This document shows positions 13,100 through 25,232 of a DNA stretch of 64,000 nt, in pieces. Below the pieces are notes generated by a model. That model was not told the DNA's origin, did not search any database, and saw only the letters and a program-made list of their open reading frames with translations. The stretch's first letter is position 1. Every line of letters starts with the position of its first letter. A program made the position numbers and the translations under genes. Source of the stretch: Maea johnstoni (lineage: Eukaryota > Annelida > Polychaeta > Spionida > Magelonidae); assembly GCA_963942565.1 (NCBI GenBank), contig OZ012695.1, positions 8,861,422-8,925,421 on the forward strand, written 5' to 3'.

Positions 13100-16000
13100 T
13101 ATAGTATAGTATGCTTTATTGGCTGCACTCTCGTGCAAAATCACACATGATACAAATATGAGGTGTACAAAAATAGAACAAATAAATTGCGAACATCATT
13201 AAATATATATGTCGTGTTCATAACTGGACTAGGAACGGATAAATTATATACATATCATCTGTCTATTAACATTTAACGGAGTATAGAACACATGAATACA
13301 GAACAGATGAAACAAAATTGAATATTACCGTGTATTACATGTACCCAAAAGCATTTACACACTGGGTACAATTAACGTCTTGTAGTATTGGTTGGGGCCA
13401 AAGAGACAAGACTCACGTTAAGAGGTTATCTGCCGGATGTTATTTTGTCATACATCTTAGAAATATGCCGAGCGGCAATTGTCCAGAAGGGGTACATTGT
13501 CATGAATTCGATACCTGGAAGATGTTTTCCCATAAGATACAGAAATATATTTCCTGGTTCGTTGAGTATCCCATTAATCTCCGGGCAGTTTATCTCGGAC
13601 ATTTCGTCATACATAATTTTCCTATCAGATTCGAAAAAGGGGCACTGCATCGCTAAATGGAATACTGTTTCCTCAGAACTAAGGTCACATTTGCAACAGA
13701 ATCTACTAGCTATCGATGTCTTCTTTAACCGTACATCTGATGACTTAAGTAGGCTAGTTTCGCAAACCATCTTAGCCATATTTTCGCATGCATACATATT
13801 GTCTCTTGAGACGTCTGACACTACCCACCACGTAAGATAGTAGGGTTTTTCTAGGATTTGGAAAAGAAGCTTCTCCTTAGAGAGTTGATTTTTAAAAAGT
13901 TGAATATCTTCGTCTTCAAGTAGCCATACATGTTCCCACACAATTCTACTCCATACTTTTTTTTCATAGAACTGACCATTGATGACCATGTTACAACACG
14001 AGTCAAGTAAATTAACTCTACCGGCGACGTTACATAATTCGTACATTGGACTATTGCACAGGTTTATTAATCCCTTATTACGGTCACTATTATACGCATT
14101 TACACACGATACCAGTATTCTTTTGCATGGAGCGTCATCTTTCATGTTGCAAATGCTCCTTAAGAACAATAATTTCTTTGCGTATGCAACCTTTTCGAGA
14201 CTAATCCAGCCTAGGGGCGCGTAGGCGCTGTAATTGGGGCTGCGTTGATGGAAACGTTGGCATCTGCGGCCTACGTATCGTTGGAATTTCCTTAACTGTT
14301 CGATTTCATCACTCTTCAGGACCCAAACTTCGCTCCCATATGTTACTATGGGAACTACTATGGTCCAAAAGAGTGATGAAATCACAGACATACTCAAGCC
14401 TTTTCGTTTTATGCCGGAGTTAAGAATGGAATTGAACGCCCTGCGTCCTCTACTGATTCTGTCCTCAACTCGTGAACTAAAATTACCAAAGAGACAATTT
14501 TTGACGCCCACGTGATCATACTCGATGGTCTCGTGGACTTTGTCTTGGCCTAATCTAAAAGTTCTGAACTTTTTCCCTTTGTTGTGTTCGCGTCGATTTT
14601 CCCCATATATCATTACGGCACTCTTTTTTGCATTGTAACAGTATTCCCATTTCAATGCAAAGGAGTTGGACACGCGTAAGAATACATCAAGTTTTGACCT
14701 AGAGGGACAGGCGGTGGCCATGTCATCTGCGTAGCCTAGTGGGCAGGCTAGAGTGTTGCCTATTGAACATCCTACGCCAGCTTCTTGAATTTCTCTCAGC
14801 AGGGGGTCGATAAAGGCGGCATACTTCAGGAGAGAGAGATATCCCCCCTGATGTATGCCGCACTGCATAGGGTACCAATCTGAATGTACGCCATGCAGTC
14901 TAACTTTACACCAAAAGTCGGAGTACGAAGAGTAGAGTAAACGCCACTCTTTTCCCCCCAGACCTTTTTTCCTGAGTTGATAGAAGAGGCCGTCGATCCA
15001 GACACTATCAAAGGCCTTTGCCACGTCGTAATACGCGACAAAGACCCTCTTATTAGTGTCCAGACCGGCGGCTATGGCTTCTTGAAGAATGACGGCAGTG
15101 TGCAGACACGAAGAGCCCTTCGTACAAGCACCCTGAAGAGAGGAAATCATATTCTGTTCATCCCACCAATCCTTTATCCTGTTCCAGGTAATTATTTCAA
15201 AAAGTTTATTAAAGCATGTTAGCAAGGTTATACCCCTGTAATTGTTGGGATCTAATGCACATAGGTTTTTCCCTTTATAAAGGGGGATTTGAGTGCCGGT
15301 TCTGAAATTCTTTGGGATGTACTCAATATTGGTTATACGGTTGTACAACCTTGCTAACATGCTTATGAGGTCATCACCGCCAATTTTAAAGTGTTCCGAT
15401 GTGATTTCATCGTACCCGGGCGATTTCCCACTATTTAGGGTAAATACGGCAGTATGGACTTCTTTAAAGGTAATGGGGTCATTAAAAAATAAACCACTGT
15501 CTTCTTGTGAGTACCATTCACGGACCTCCCTGTTAACCTTATTATGATGTTCCCAGTCCACTATCTTTTGTTCATCATAGGCACATAACTTACTGAAATG
15601 CTCTTTCCAGATTTCCACTACCTCCTTTGTTCCATATACAGTGGTACCACTTTTAGATTTTAATGCTATTGACTCACTCTGTTTCTGGTTTCTCTTCCTT
15701 TTAAGGATTTTCCAAAACTTATTCTTGTCCGTATTAGCGGTTTCGACAAGTTTATCAATTTCCTTTTGTTCAAAGTCCCTTTGTACTTTCTTAATGGCCC
15801 GTCTAAACGACTTTTTTGCGTTTTTATGGTTCAGCCATATGTCGTCAGACTCGTCCCTAGGTGAGCCTGCAGCTTTCCAGATCTTATAGGCGACGACCTT
15901 TTGCTTTTTTAGAGCGCTCAAAGTCTCGTTCCAGTACGGTCTGGCATGAAACTTTGGGCTTGACCTGGGTATGACTCTGTCCGCCATAAGGAGTCCAGAA

Positions 16001-16743
16001 GAGAGAGAGTCAAAAATAGCATCGAGATCCTCACGAGTGGAAGAAACAATATCGTACCTTTGATTAATTAAGGCAATAGTACTTGATAATTTCTCGCGAT
16101 ACAAGTCGATACGACCCTTTAACCTGCCCTTCTCCCACAAAATTTTACCTTTCCTTGGAACTCTGTAAGAGAAGTCGGTACCACTCTGTAAGGTTAAAGA
16201 GACCTTAATAGCTAGGTGATCAGATGTGTTCATGATATGGTCATCAATCACCTCACATGAAGCTAGACATTCGCGTAAACATGTAGGTACTGCAATGTAA
16301 TCAAGGGTTGACGAACCCATCCCACCTTTAAATGTATTTATGGGACCGGAAGCAATACTGGATAGATTGGCAGGAAAGAGACCTATTTCGTTGAGAAAAT
16401 TAGCTACTAAAACACCCTGTTTTGAGGGTTGGCGGGTAGATCTAGGTCCACAGAGATACCCTACATCTCCGTTGAAATCCCCGCATATCATACACATTTC
16501 GATCGGATTGTCGTTGTAGGTTATATCATAAATTTCATCTAAAACTTGTCTAAAATCATCTGCTGAACCTTGTGCCGGTAGATATACAGAATATACGAGA
16601 AGAGTTCTACCATCTTTTAACGGTACCCTTACACCACAAATTCTGTCGTGCGTTATATTAGAGATGGGTGTTATATGACTTAAGGCCTTTGGCCACAAGA
16701 GGGCCACACCTCCTTGTCCACGGACACTCCCATAAGTGCCTGC
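13100..16743 (-). mobile_element. 5'-truncated APE-type LINE
   Basis: A non-LTR retrotransposon inserted in minus orientation into module c of the array. The 3' end, at the low-coordinate side, is a short (TATAC)n-like tail after AATAAA; the 5' end at 16743 stops inside the endonuclease domain, the usual product of incomplete reverse transcription. TACT occurs at both junctions and may be a short target duplication or microhomology. The 3' UTR is 13100-13425. Its frame is unbroken, so the insertion is probably young. The clade is not certain; an apurinic endonuclease, an RT with YADD, no RNase H and a cysteine/histidine-rich C-terminus suit the Jockey/CR1/L2 side of the LINE tree. Confidence 0.93.
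13426..16707 (-). CDS. LINE ORF2: endonuclease-reverse transcriptase (N-terminally truncated)
   Basis: An open frame of 1093 codons from the first Met, still open up to the truncated 5' junction near 16740, so the Met is unlikely to be the original start. Residues 1-170 are the C-terminal part of an APE-like endonuclease, with GDFNGD around 76-81 and the SDH triad at 162-164. The reverse transcriptase spans roughly 420-720: GKSPGYDEI at 427-435, the first catalytic Asp in YYDVAKAFDSV near 561, HQGG near 619-622 and YADD at 659-662. The C-terminus has a CCKC...H...C cluster, a typical LINE zinc-knuckle-like motif. The enzyme nicks target DNA and copies LINE RNA into the chromosome. The frame is intact but lacks the endonuclease N-terminus. 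Confidence 0.93.
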   Translation of the reverse strand: MALLWPKALSHITPISNITHDRICGVRVPLKDGRTLLVYSVYLPAQGSADDFRQVLDEIYDITYNDNPIEMCMICGDFNGDVGYLCGPRSTRQPSKQGVLVANFLNEIGLFPANLSSIASGPINTFKGGMGSSTLDYIAVPTCLRECLASCEVIDDHIMNTSDHLAIKVSLTLQSGTDFSYRVPRKGKILWEKGRLKGRIDLYREKLSSTIALINQRYDIVSSTREDLDAIFDSLSSGLLMADRVIPRSSPKFHARPYWNETLSALKKQKVVAYKIWKAAGSPRDESDDIWLNHKNAKKSFRRAIKKVQRDFEQKEIDKLVETANTDKNKFWKILKRKRNQKQSESIALKSKSGTTVYGTKEVVEIWKEHFSKLCAYDEQKIVDWEHHNKVNREVREWYSQEDSGLFFNDPITFKEVHTAVFTLNSGKSPGYDEITSEHFKIGGDDLISMLARLYNRITNIEYIPKNFRTGTQIPLYKGKNLCALDPNNYRGITLLTCFNKLFEIITWNRIKDWWDEQNMISSLQGACTKGSSCLHTAVILQEAIAAGLDTNKRVFVAYYDVAKAFDSVWIDGLFYQLRKKGLGGKEWRLLYSSYSDFWCKVRLHGVHSDWYPMQCGIHQGGYLSLLKYAAFIDPLLREIQEAGVGCSIGNTLACPLGYADDMATACPSRSKLDVFLRVSNSFALKWEYCYNAKKSAVMIYGENRREHNKGKKFRTFRLGQDKVHETIEYDHVGVKNCLFGNFSSRVEDRISRGRRAFNSILNSGIKRKGLSMSVISSLFWTIVVPIVTYGSEVWVLKSDEIEQLRKFQRYVGRRCQRFHQRSPNYSAYAPLGWISLEKVAYAKKLLFLRSICNMKDDAPCKRILVSCVNAYNSDRNKGLINLCNSPMYELCNVAGRVNLLDSCCNMVINGQFYEKKVWSRIVWEHVWLLEDEDIQLFKNQLSKEKLLFQILEKPYYLTWWVVSDVSRDNMYACENMAKMVCETSLLKSSDVRLKKTSIASRFCCKCDLSSEETVFHLAMQCPFFESDRKIMYDEMSEINCPEINGILNEPGNIFLYLMGKHLPGIEFMTMYPFWTIAARHISKMYDKITSGR

Positions 16744-17237
16744 ATACTGCTACACCAGGCCAACCGATGGCAGAGGCGGAGCAAGTCCCTGACACTTTGC
16801 CAAGGTGAAAATATCAGTTTAAAATCCACGGCCTCCAATGGAGGACATAAGATATTAAACTGGTAAGAACAGATACTACACTTTGATCTAAGCCCTAAGG
16901 CCGAGAAGCGATAAATTAAACCAAGGCATCTGCCATGTATATATATCCTATCTAGCTCATCAAAGTTATGCCTTTGGCAGGAAAATCCCCTTCGTATCCT
17001 TGGATTATTTCACGAGCAAGGTCAAGCACTTGAAATATGATACAGTTATGCTTTTCTACATTATATAACCAACCTTACTATATCCTCACTTTTCTTCGCT
17101 GAAGTGAGAAAAGATGTAAAACTTGAATTTAGCCCATTTTTGAAACTGCACAGCAAACATATGCCACAAAGTCCTTGCTGGCTATTAATAGCTCAAAGCA
17201 TGAATGGATTTTTGGCCATAAGGCGCTCTCACTCAGT

Positions 17238-18823
17238 GGCCCAATTTCACTAAGCGGGTCTACGTAGACCGGGGTTAAGTGCTGAGGACTGGTCTTGAAG
17301 TTACCACACTTAACCCCGTCCTACGTAGACCAGTGGTCTTTCAGAATCCGGTGTCGCTAAGAAGTAACGGGTATGGTTTTAGGAGTACGGGCCTAAGTGC
17401 AGTTAGACCAGTCCAACTTCTGCGGTTCACCGCACTTGGCTATTTTTGTAACAGACAGCCTTTGTCTGGCTTTGAAACAAAAGACTAAAGCAAGCACAAG
17501 TAAACTTTGCTTCATCCAACCTAGAAATTATATGATTCTAAATTATAGAATTTCTATTAGATAAACTTATATATTGGCAATTATTACTGATGAAAGCAAG
17601 CATACTTGAAAATTGATTTTTTCTTTCTGTTTTGATAAAGTTAAAGAAAAAAACAAAGTTGTGTATAATTTGATGCATCCTAATATGAGAAGTTAGATAC
17701 CAAATGGAAGAAAATCTTAAAGGTAATTCATCAGGATATATTATAGGATATTTCATATTTTGATCTCATAAACTAGAAACTATTAGATGAAAGTATATAT
17801 TATAGAAAACAAACATTTTCCAGATAGTAACATATCAAGGGTAATCTGAGAAGTATGAAATATTATTAATTTCTTAGTTTAATTATATGAACAGATAAAT
17901 GACAAAATACTGCTTTGTAATGGATGGTTTGTAATCAAAATATATTCATTTATATACTCATTTACATTTATGTAATTGGGTTTATAAGTAAACAGGCAAG
18001 TGATTCCCTCAATCTACCTTTTTACAATCTTTCAGCCTTACGTAGTCCTTATAATTACCCCATGCATCTTGAAAATTAATGCAATTTGCCATAGAGCTAA
18101 TAAAATAATGGATAAAGACTGCAAAATACTTGTCGCAAAATATACCATAATCACATAAAATGATAATATTTTCATATATGTAAAAAGACAACCTATTACC
18201 AGTCTCCTACCAAAATACATAATTCTTTTGAAATAAAGATTAATAGTGAATTGAAAATTTCATATCTAGTAATTCTGCCATTTCACCCACATTTACTTGA
18301 TATCTATTCATTAATAAAATAGCATCAATCTTTACTTTAAATGAATTAAACCCTTCCTGGTCTAAGTGTGGCCACAAAGACATGAACTACTGCTATATAC
18401 AGAATTGTCAGAAATATTCAATAATCTATTTTTTCCCTACAGCCATTCAAACAGCTCAATATCATTTAAAACATATATCTTCTATGTAACATAATATTTT
18501 TCTGACTTAAAAACCATTCCCTTACCAATCATATCCTTTTTAGAGAAAAACTGCTTAACTAAACCACCCCCTACCCTAGTCTAGTTGTGACCATACTTGT
18601 TACTACACTTAGACCCGTCCTCCAACTTAAACCACCTTAGCGAAATCGGAAAAGTTAGTACCCTACTTAGTACCGTACTTGTGGCCAGACTTAGACCAGT
18701 GGTTTAAACCTCCTTAGCGAAACCGGACTAAAGTAAGTACCCTACTTAGTACCCTACTTAGTACCCTACTTGAGCTCGGGTCTCCGTAGTACCAGGTTTA
18801 GACCTGCTTAGTGAAATTGGGCC
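17238..18823. mobile_element. PIF/Harbinger-like non-autonomous element, copy 1
   Basis: A 1586-bp insertion with a perfect 18-bp terminal inverted repeat (GGCCCAATTTCACTAAGC) and a 3-bp target duplication AGT at 17235-17237 and 18824-18826. Without it the flanks restore the module-a reading CTCAGTAAGTCAGGG. Both subterminal zones carry short repeats such as GTACCCTACTTA and GCGAAAYCGGA. No transposase frame is visible. The 3-bp duplication and GG-start ends suit PIF/Harbinger, though the target is not the usual TWA; the family is inferred. Confidence 0.8.
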
Positions 18824-19098
18824 AGTAAGTCAGGGAGTTTTATAAGGCAATGCCATTGCAAGATGCATTTGAGTGGTACGTCCTGCTTATTGACATCAAA
18901 TCGTCGAATTTGTTGTGGAATATCTTCGAATTTTCAAGATTCTAGCATAATTTGTAGACCGTTTTCTTATTCCCATAAGTGTATAGTGACTTACCTGGAC
19001 CAGTAGCCAGTCATAGTAGAGTTCATATTTACTACTGCAGTTTTTTACACTCAAGAAAACCTTACATGTATACATGTATTGATATTATTTATCGATTA

Positions 19099-19639
19099 CT
19101 GTATACCATGTTTATATTGCGGCAGTTTAATTAATGCGTACTTTGCGCACCCATGGAGTCCGCATTTATTACACTGCGCACTATCATTTGGATATTGGGT
19201 CCCTATGCTTGTATAGGTCAACCCACTGATATGATAGCTTGTCATTCAACATAAAGACCCTTCGTGGTCTCCACTGGTACTAAGTTCAATTACCATGCAT
19301 GAAGACACACCTTACTCACTCGAGTTTGATCAAACATAAAGGTCAGAGTTCCTGATCAGAGTTACTGATTGCAACCAAGATAACACTATTCGTGGCTGGT
19401 GACGAAATAAAGATTGCACTTGCCTATAATACTGGCAGCATCTCGCATCCCTAAAGGGCTGGCCGGCTTGAATATAACAGCACTACCCTTCCTAAAAGCC
19501 GGGTACGTTGCATACCCTTGGCCCCCTAGCACAGCTTGATCTATAGAGGTTATCAATGCGCAATAATTAAACTGCGCATCAAAGACAGTTATCTTCTGAG
19601 CGCAATAGTTTATATGCGCAATAATAACACGGTATACAG
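19099..19639. mobile_element. Tc1/mariner-like MITE, copy 1
   Basis: A 541-bp insertion in module b with inverted ends CTGTATACC / GGTATACAG extending imperfectly to about 25 bp (through TATTGCG), flanked by TA on both sides. Subterminal TGCGCAATA motifs recur near the right end. There is no coding capacity. TA target duplication fits a Tc1/mariner-type non-autonomous element. Confidence 0.75.
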
Positions 19640-22600
19640 TATTGTCTCTACCAGTATCAAGCCATTCAACGTTAGGTAGTGCATCATTGGATAGGGGGAT
19701 TGTCTGAATTTCAGTTTGCTTTCATTACTCCACTAGAGGAGTGGGCTGTTCCTGGAGGTACTGCTATACCAGGCCAACCGGTGTCAGAGGCGGAGCAAGC
19801 CCCTGACACTTTGCCACGGCATCCAATGGAGGACATAAGATATTAAGCTGATAAGAACAGATACTACACTTTGATCTAAGCCTAAAGGCCGAGAAGCGAT
19901 AAATCAAACCAAGGCATCAGTCATGTATATATATACTATTTAGCACATCAAAGTTATGCCTTTGGCAGGAAAATCCCCTTCGAATCCTTGGATTATTTCA
20001 CGAGCAAGGTCAAGCACTTGAAAGATGATACAGTTATGCCTTTCTACATTATATAACCAACCTTACTATATCCTCACTTTTCTTCGCTGAGGTGAAAAAA
20101 GATGTAAAACTTGAATTTAGCCCATTTTTGAAACTGCACAGCAAACATCTGCCACAAAGTCCTTGCTGGCTATTAATAGCTCAGAGCATGAATGGATGTT
20201 TGGCCATAAGGCGCTCTCACTCAGTAAGTCAGAGAGTTTTAGAAGGCAATGCCATTGCAAGATGCATTTGAGTGGTACGTCCTGCTTATTAACATCAAAT
20301 CGTCGAATGTGTTGCGGAATATCTCCGCATTTTCAAGATTCTAGCATAATTGTTAGACCGTTTTCTTATTCCCAGTTTTTTTACACTCAAGAAAACCTTG
20401 TTTCTTTTCTTTAATACACAGTGAGTACACGGATATTTGAAACACACTATTACAGTTGTATTTACATCCAAGAAAAATATAATACCCACATACATGTATG
20501 TTTGTATCGATATTATTTATTGATTATTTTCTATAACAGTATCAGGCAATGCAATGTCAGGTAGTGAATCTTTGGATGGGGGGGATTGTCTGAATTTCAG
20601 TTTGCTGTCATTACTCCTCTGATTATTGACACCAAATTGTCGAATGTTTTGTGGAATATCTCCGCATTTTCAAGATTCTAGCATAATTCGTAGACCGTTT
20701 TCTTATTCCCATAAGTTTATAGTGACTTACCTGGACCAGTAGCTAGTCATAGGAGAGTTAATATTTACTATTAAAGTTTTTTTTACACTCAAGAAACCCT
20801 TGTTTCTTTTCTATACTACACTGTGGGTACACGGATATATGAAACACACTATTACAGTTGTATTAAGATCCAAGAAAAAAGTTAATACCCACATACATGT
20901 GTGTATGTATTGATATTATTTATTGATGATTTTCTCTACCAGTATCAAGCCATGCAACGTTAGGTAGTGCATCTTTGGACGGGGATATTGTCTGAATTTC
21001 AGTCTGCTTTCATTACTCCACTAGAGGAGTGGGCTGTTCCTGGAGGTACTGCTATACCAGGCCAACCGATGGCAGAGGCGGAGCAAGCCCCTGACACTTT
21101 GCCAAGGTGGAAATATCAGTTTAAAATCCACGGCCTCCAATGGAGGACATAAGATATTACACTGATAAGAACAGATACTATACTTTGATCTAAGCCCTAA
21201 GGCCGAGAAGCGATAAATTAAACCAAGGCATCTGCCATGTATATATATACTATCTAGCTCATCAAAGAGAAGCCTTTGTCAGGGAAATCCCCTTCGTATC
21301 CTTGGATTATTTCACGAGCAAGGTCAAACACTTGAAATATGATACAGTTACGCCTTTCTACATTATATAACCAACCTTACTGTATCCTCACTATTCTTCG
21401 CTGAAGTGAAAAAAGATGTAAAACTTGAATTTAGCCCATTTTTGAAACTGCACAGCAAACATATGCCACAAAGTCCTTGCTGGCTATTAATAGCTCAGAG
21501 CATGAATGGATATTTGGCCATAAGGCGCTCTCACTTAGTAAGTCAGGGAGTTTTAGAAGGCAATGTCATTGCAAGATGCATTTGAGTGGTACGTCCTGCT
21601 TATTGACATCAAATCGTCGAATGTGTTGTGGAATATCTCCGCATTTTCAAGATTCTAGCATAATCTTTAGACCGTTTTCGTATTCCTATTTTTTTTTACA
21701 CTCAAGAAAACCTTGTTTCTTTTCTGTACTACACAGTGGGTACACGGATATATGAAACACACTATTACAGTTGTATTTACATCCAAAAAAAAAAATTAAT
21801 ACCCACATACATGTATGTTTGTATCGATATTATTTATTGATTATTTTCTATAACAGTATCAGGCAATGCAATGTCAGGTAGTGCATCTTTGGATGGGGGG
21901 GATTGTCTTAATTTCAGTTTGCTTTCATTACTCACCTGATTATTGACATCAAATCGTCGAATGTGTTATGGAATATCTCCGCATTTTCAAGATTCTAGCA
22001 TAATTCGTAGACCGTTTTCTTATTCCCATAAGTTTAAAGTGACTTACCAGGACCAGTAGCTAGTCATAGGAGAGTTGATATTTAATATTAAAGTTTCTCT
22101 TCTATACTACGCTGTGGGTACACGGATATATGAAACACACTATAACAGTTGTATTTAAATCCAAGAACAAATTTAATACGCACATGCATGTATGTATGTA
22201 TTGATATTATTTATTGATGATTTTCTCTACCAGTATCAAGCCATGCAACGTTAGGTAGTGCATCTTTGGATGGGGGGATTGTCTGATTTTCATTTAGCTT
22301 TCATTACTCCACCAGAGGAGTAGGCTGTTCCTGGAGGTACTGCTACACCAGGCCAACCGATGGCAGAGGCGGAGCAAGTCCCTGACACTTTGCCAAGGTG
22401 AAAATATCAGTTTAAAATCCACGGCCACCAATGGAGGACATGAGATATTAAACTGGTAAGAACAGATACTACACTTTGATCTAAGCCCTAAGGCCGAGAA
22501 GCGATAAATTAAACCAAGGCATCTGCCATGTATATATATCCTATCTAGCTCATCAAAGTTATGCCTTTGGCAGGAAAATCCCCTTCGTATCCTTGGATTA

Positions 22601-22830
22601 TTTCACGAGCAAGGTCAAGCACTTGAAATATGATACAGTTATGCTTTTCTACATCATATAACCAACCTTACTATATCCTCACTTTTCTTCGCTGAAGTGA
22701 GAAAAGATGTAAAACTTGAATTTAGCCCATTTTTGAAACTGCACAGCAAACATATGCCACAAAGTCCTTGCTGGCTATTAATAGCTCAAAGCATGAATGG
22801 ATTTTTGGCCATAAGGCGCTCTCACTCAGT

Positions 22831-24416
22831 GGCCCAATTTCACTAAGCGGGTCTACGTAGACCGGGGTTAAGTGCTGAGGACTGGTCTTGAAGTTACCAC
22901 ACTTAACCCCGTCCTACGTAGACCAGTGGTCTTTCAGAATCCGGTGTCGCTAAGAAGTAACGGGTATGGTTTTAGGAGTACGGGCCTAAGTGCAGTTAGA
23001 CCAGTCCAACTTCTGCGGTTCACCGCACTTGGCTATTTTTGTAACAGACAGCCTTTGTCTGGCTTTGAAACAAAAGACTAAAGCAAGCACAAGTTAACTT
23101 TGCTTCATCCAACCTAGAAATTATATGATTCTAAATTATAGAATTTCTATTAGATAAACTTATATATTGGCAATTATTACTGATGAAAGCAAGCATACTT
23201 GAAAATTGATTTTTTCTTTCTGTTTTGATAAAGTTAAAGAAAAAAACAAAGTTGTGTATAATTTGATGCATCCTAATATGAGAAGTTAGATACCAAATGG
23301 AAGAAAATCTTAAAGGTAATTCATCAGGATATATTATAGGATATTTCATATTTTGATCTCATAAACTAGAAACTATTAGATGAAAGTATATATTATAGAA
23401 AACAAACATTTTCCAGATAGTAACATATCAAGGGTAATCTGAGAAGTATGAAATATTATTAACTTCTTAGTTTAATTATATGAACAGATAAATGACAAAA
23501 TACTGCTTTGTAATGGATGGTTTGTAATCAAAATATATTCATTTATATACTCATTTACATTTATGTAATTGGGTTTATAAGTAAACAGGCAAGTGATTCC
23601 CTCAATCTACCTTTTTACAATCTTTCAGCCTTACGTAGTCCTTATAATTACCCCATGCATCTTGAAAATTAATGCAATTTGCCATAGAGCTAATAAAATA
23701 ATGGATAAAGACTGCAAAATACTTGTCGCAAAATATACCATAATCACATAAAATGATAATATTTTCATATATGTAAAAAGACAACCTATTACCAGTCTCC
23801 TACCAAAATACATAATTCTTTTGAAATAAAGATTAATAGTGAATTGAAAATTTCATATCTAGTAATTCTGCCATTTCACCCACATTTACTTGATATCTAT
23901 TCATTAATAAAATAGCATCAATCTTTACTTAAAATGAATTAAACCCTTCCTGGTCTAAGTGTGGCCACAAAGACATGAACTACTGCTATATACAGAATTG
24001 TCAGAAATATTCAATAATCTATTTTTTCCCTACAGCCATTCAAACAGCTCAATATCATTTAAAACATATATCTTCTATGTAACATAATATTTTTCTGACT
24101 TAAAAACCATTCCCTTACCAATCATATCCTTTTTAGAGAAAAACTGCTTAACTAAACCACCCCCTACCCTAGTCTAGTTGTGACCATACTTGTTACTACA
24201 CTTAGACCCGTCCTCCAACTTAAACCACCTTAGCGAAATCGGAAAAGTTAGTACCCTACTTAGTACCGTACTTGTGGCCAGACTTAGACCAGTGGTTTAA
24301 ACCTCCTTAGCGAAACCGGACTAAAGTAAGTACCCTACTTAGTACCCTACTTAGTACCCTACTTGAGCTCGGGTCTCCGTAGTACCAGGTTTAAACCTGC
24401 TTAGTGAAATTGGGCC
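22831..24416. mobile_element. PIF/Harbinger-like element, copy 2 (duplicated with its host repeat)
   Basis: Near-identical to the element at 17238, same ends, same AGT duplication and the same site within the unit, shifted by 5593 bp. It was amplified with the higher-order repeat and is not an independent insertion. Confidence 0.8.
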
Positions 24417-24691
24417 AGTAAGTCAGGGAGTTTTATAAGGCAATGCCATTGCAAGATGCATTTGAGTGGTACGTCCTGCTTATTGACATCAAATCGTCGA
24501 ATTTGTTGTGGAATATCTTCGAATTTTCAAGATTCTAGCATAATTTGTAGACCGTTTTCTTATTCCCATAAGTGTATAGTGACTTACCTGGACCAGTAGC
24601 CAGTCATAGTAGAGTTCATATTTACTACTGCAGTTTTTTACACTCAAGAAAACCTTACATGTATACATGTATTGATATTATTTATCGATTA

Positions 24692-25232
24692 CTGTATACC
24701 ATGTTTATATTGCGGCAGTTTAATTAATGCGTACTTTGCGCACCCATGGAGTCCGCATTTATTACACTGCGCACTATCATTTGGATATTGGGTCCCTATG
24801 CTTGTATAGGTCAACCCACTGATATGATAGCTTGTCATTCAACATAAAGACCCTTCGTGGTCTCCACTGGTACTAAGTTCAATTACCATGCATGAAGACA
24901 CACCTTACTCACTCGAGTTTGATCAAACATACCGGTCAGAGTTCCTGATCAGAGTTACTGATTGCAACCAAGATAACACTATTCGTGGCTGGTGACGAAA
25001 TAAAGATTGCACTTGCCTATAATACTGGCAGCATCTCGCATCCCTAAAGGGCTGGCCGGCTTGAATATAACAGCACTACCCTTCCTAAAAGCCGGGTACG
25101 TTGCATACCCTTGGCCCCCTAGCACAGCTTGATCTATAGAGGTTATCAATGCGCAATAATTAAACTGCGCATCAAAGACAGTTATCTTCTGAGCGCAATA
25201 GTTTATATGCGCAATAATAACACGGTATACAG
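24692..25232. mobile_element. Tc1/mariner-like MITE, copy 2 (duplicated with its host repeat)
   Basis: Same element and same site as 19099, shifted by 5593 bp with only a few substitutions. Confidence 0.75.

Noticed and set aside
13318-15889. Plus-strand frames of up to 150 codons within the LINE
   Set aside because: They are antisense shadows of the EN-RT frame on the minus strand.
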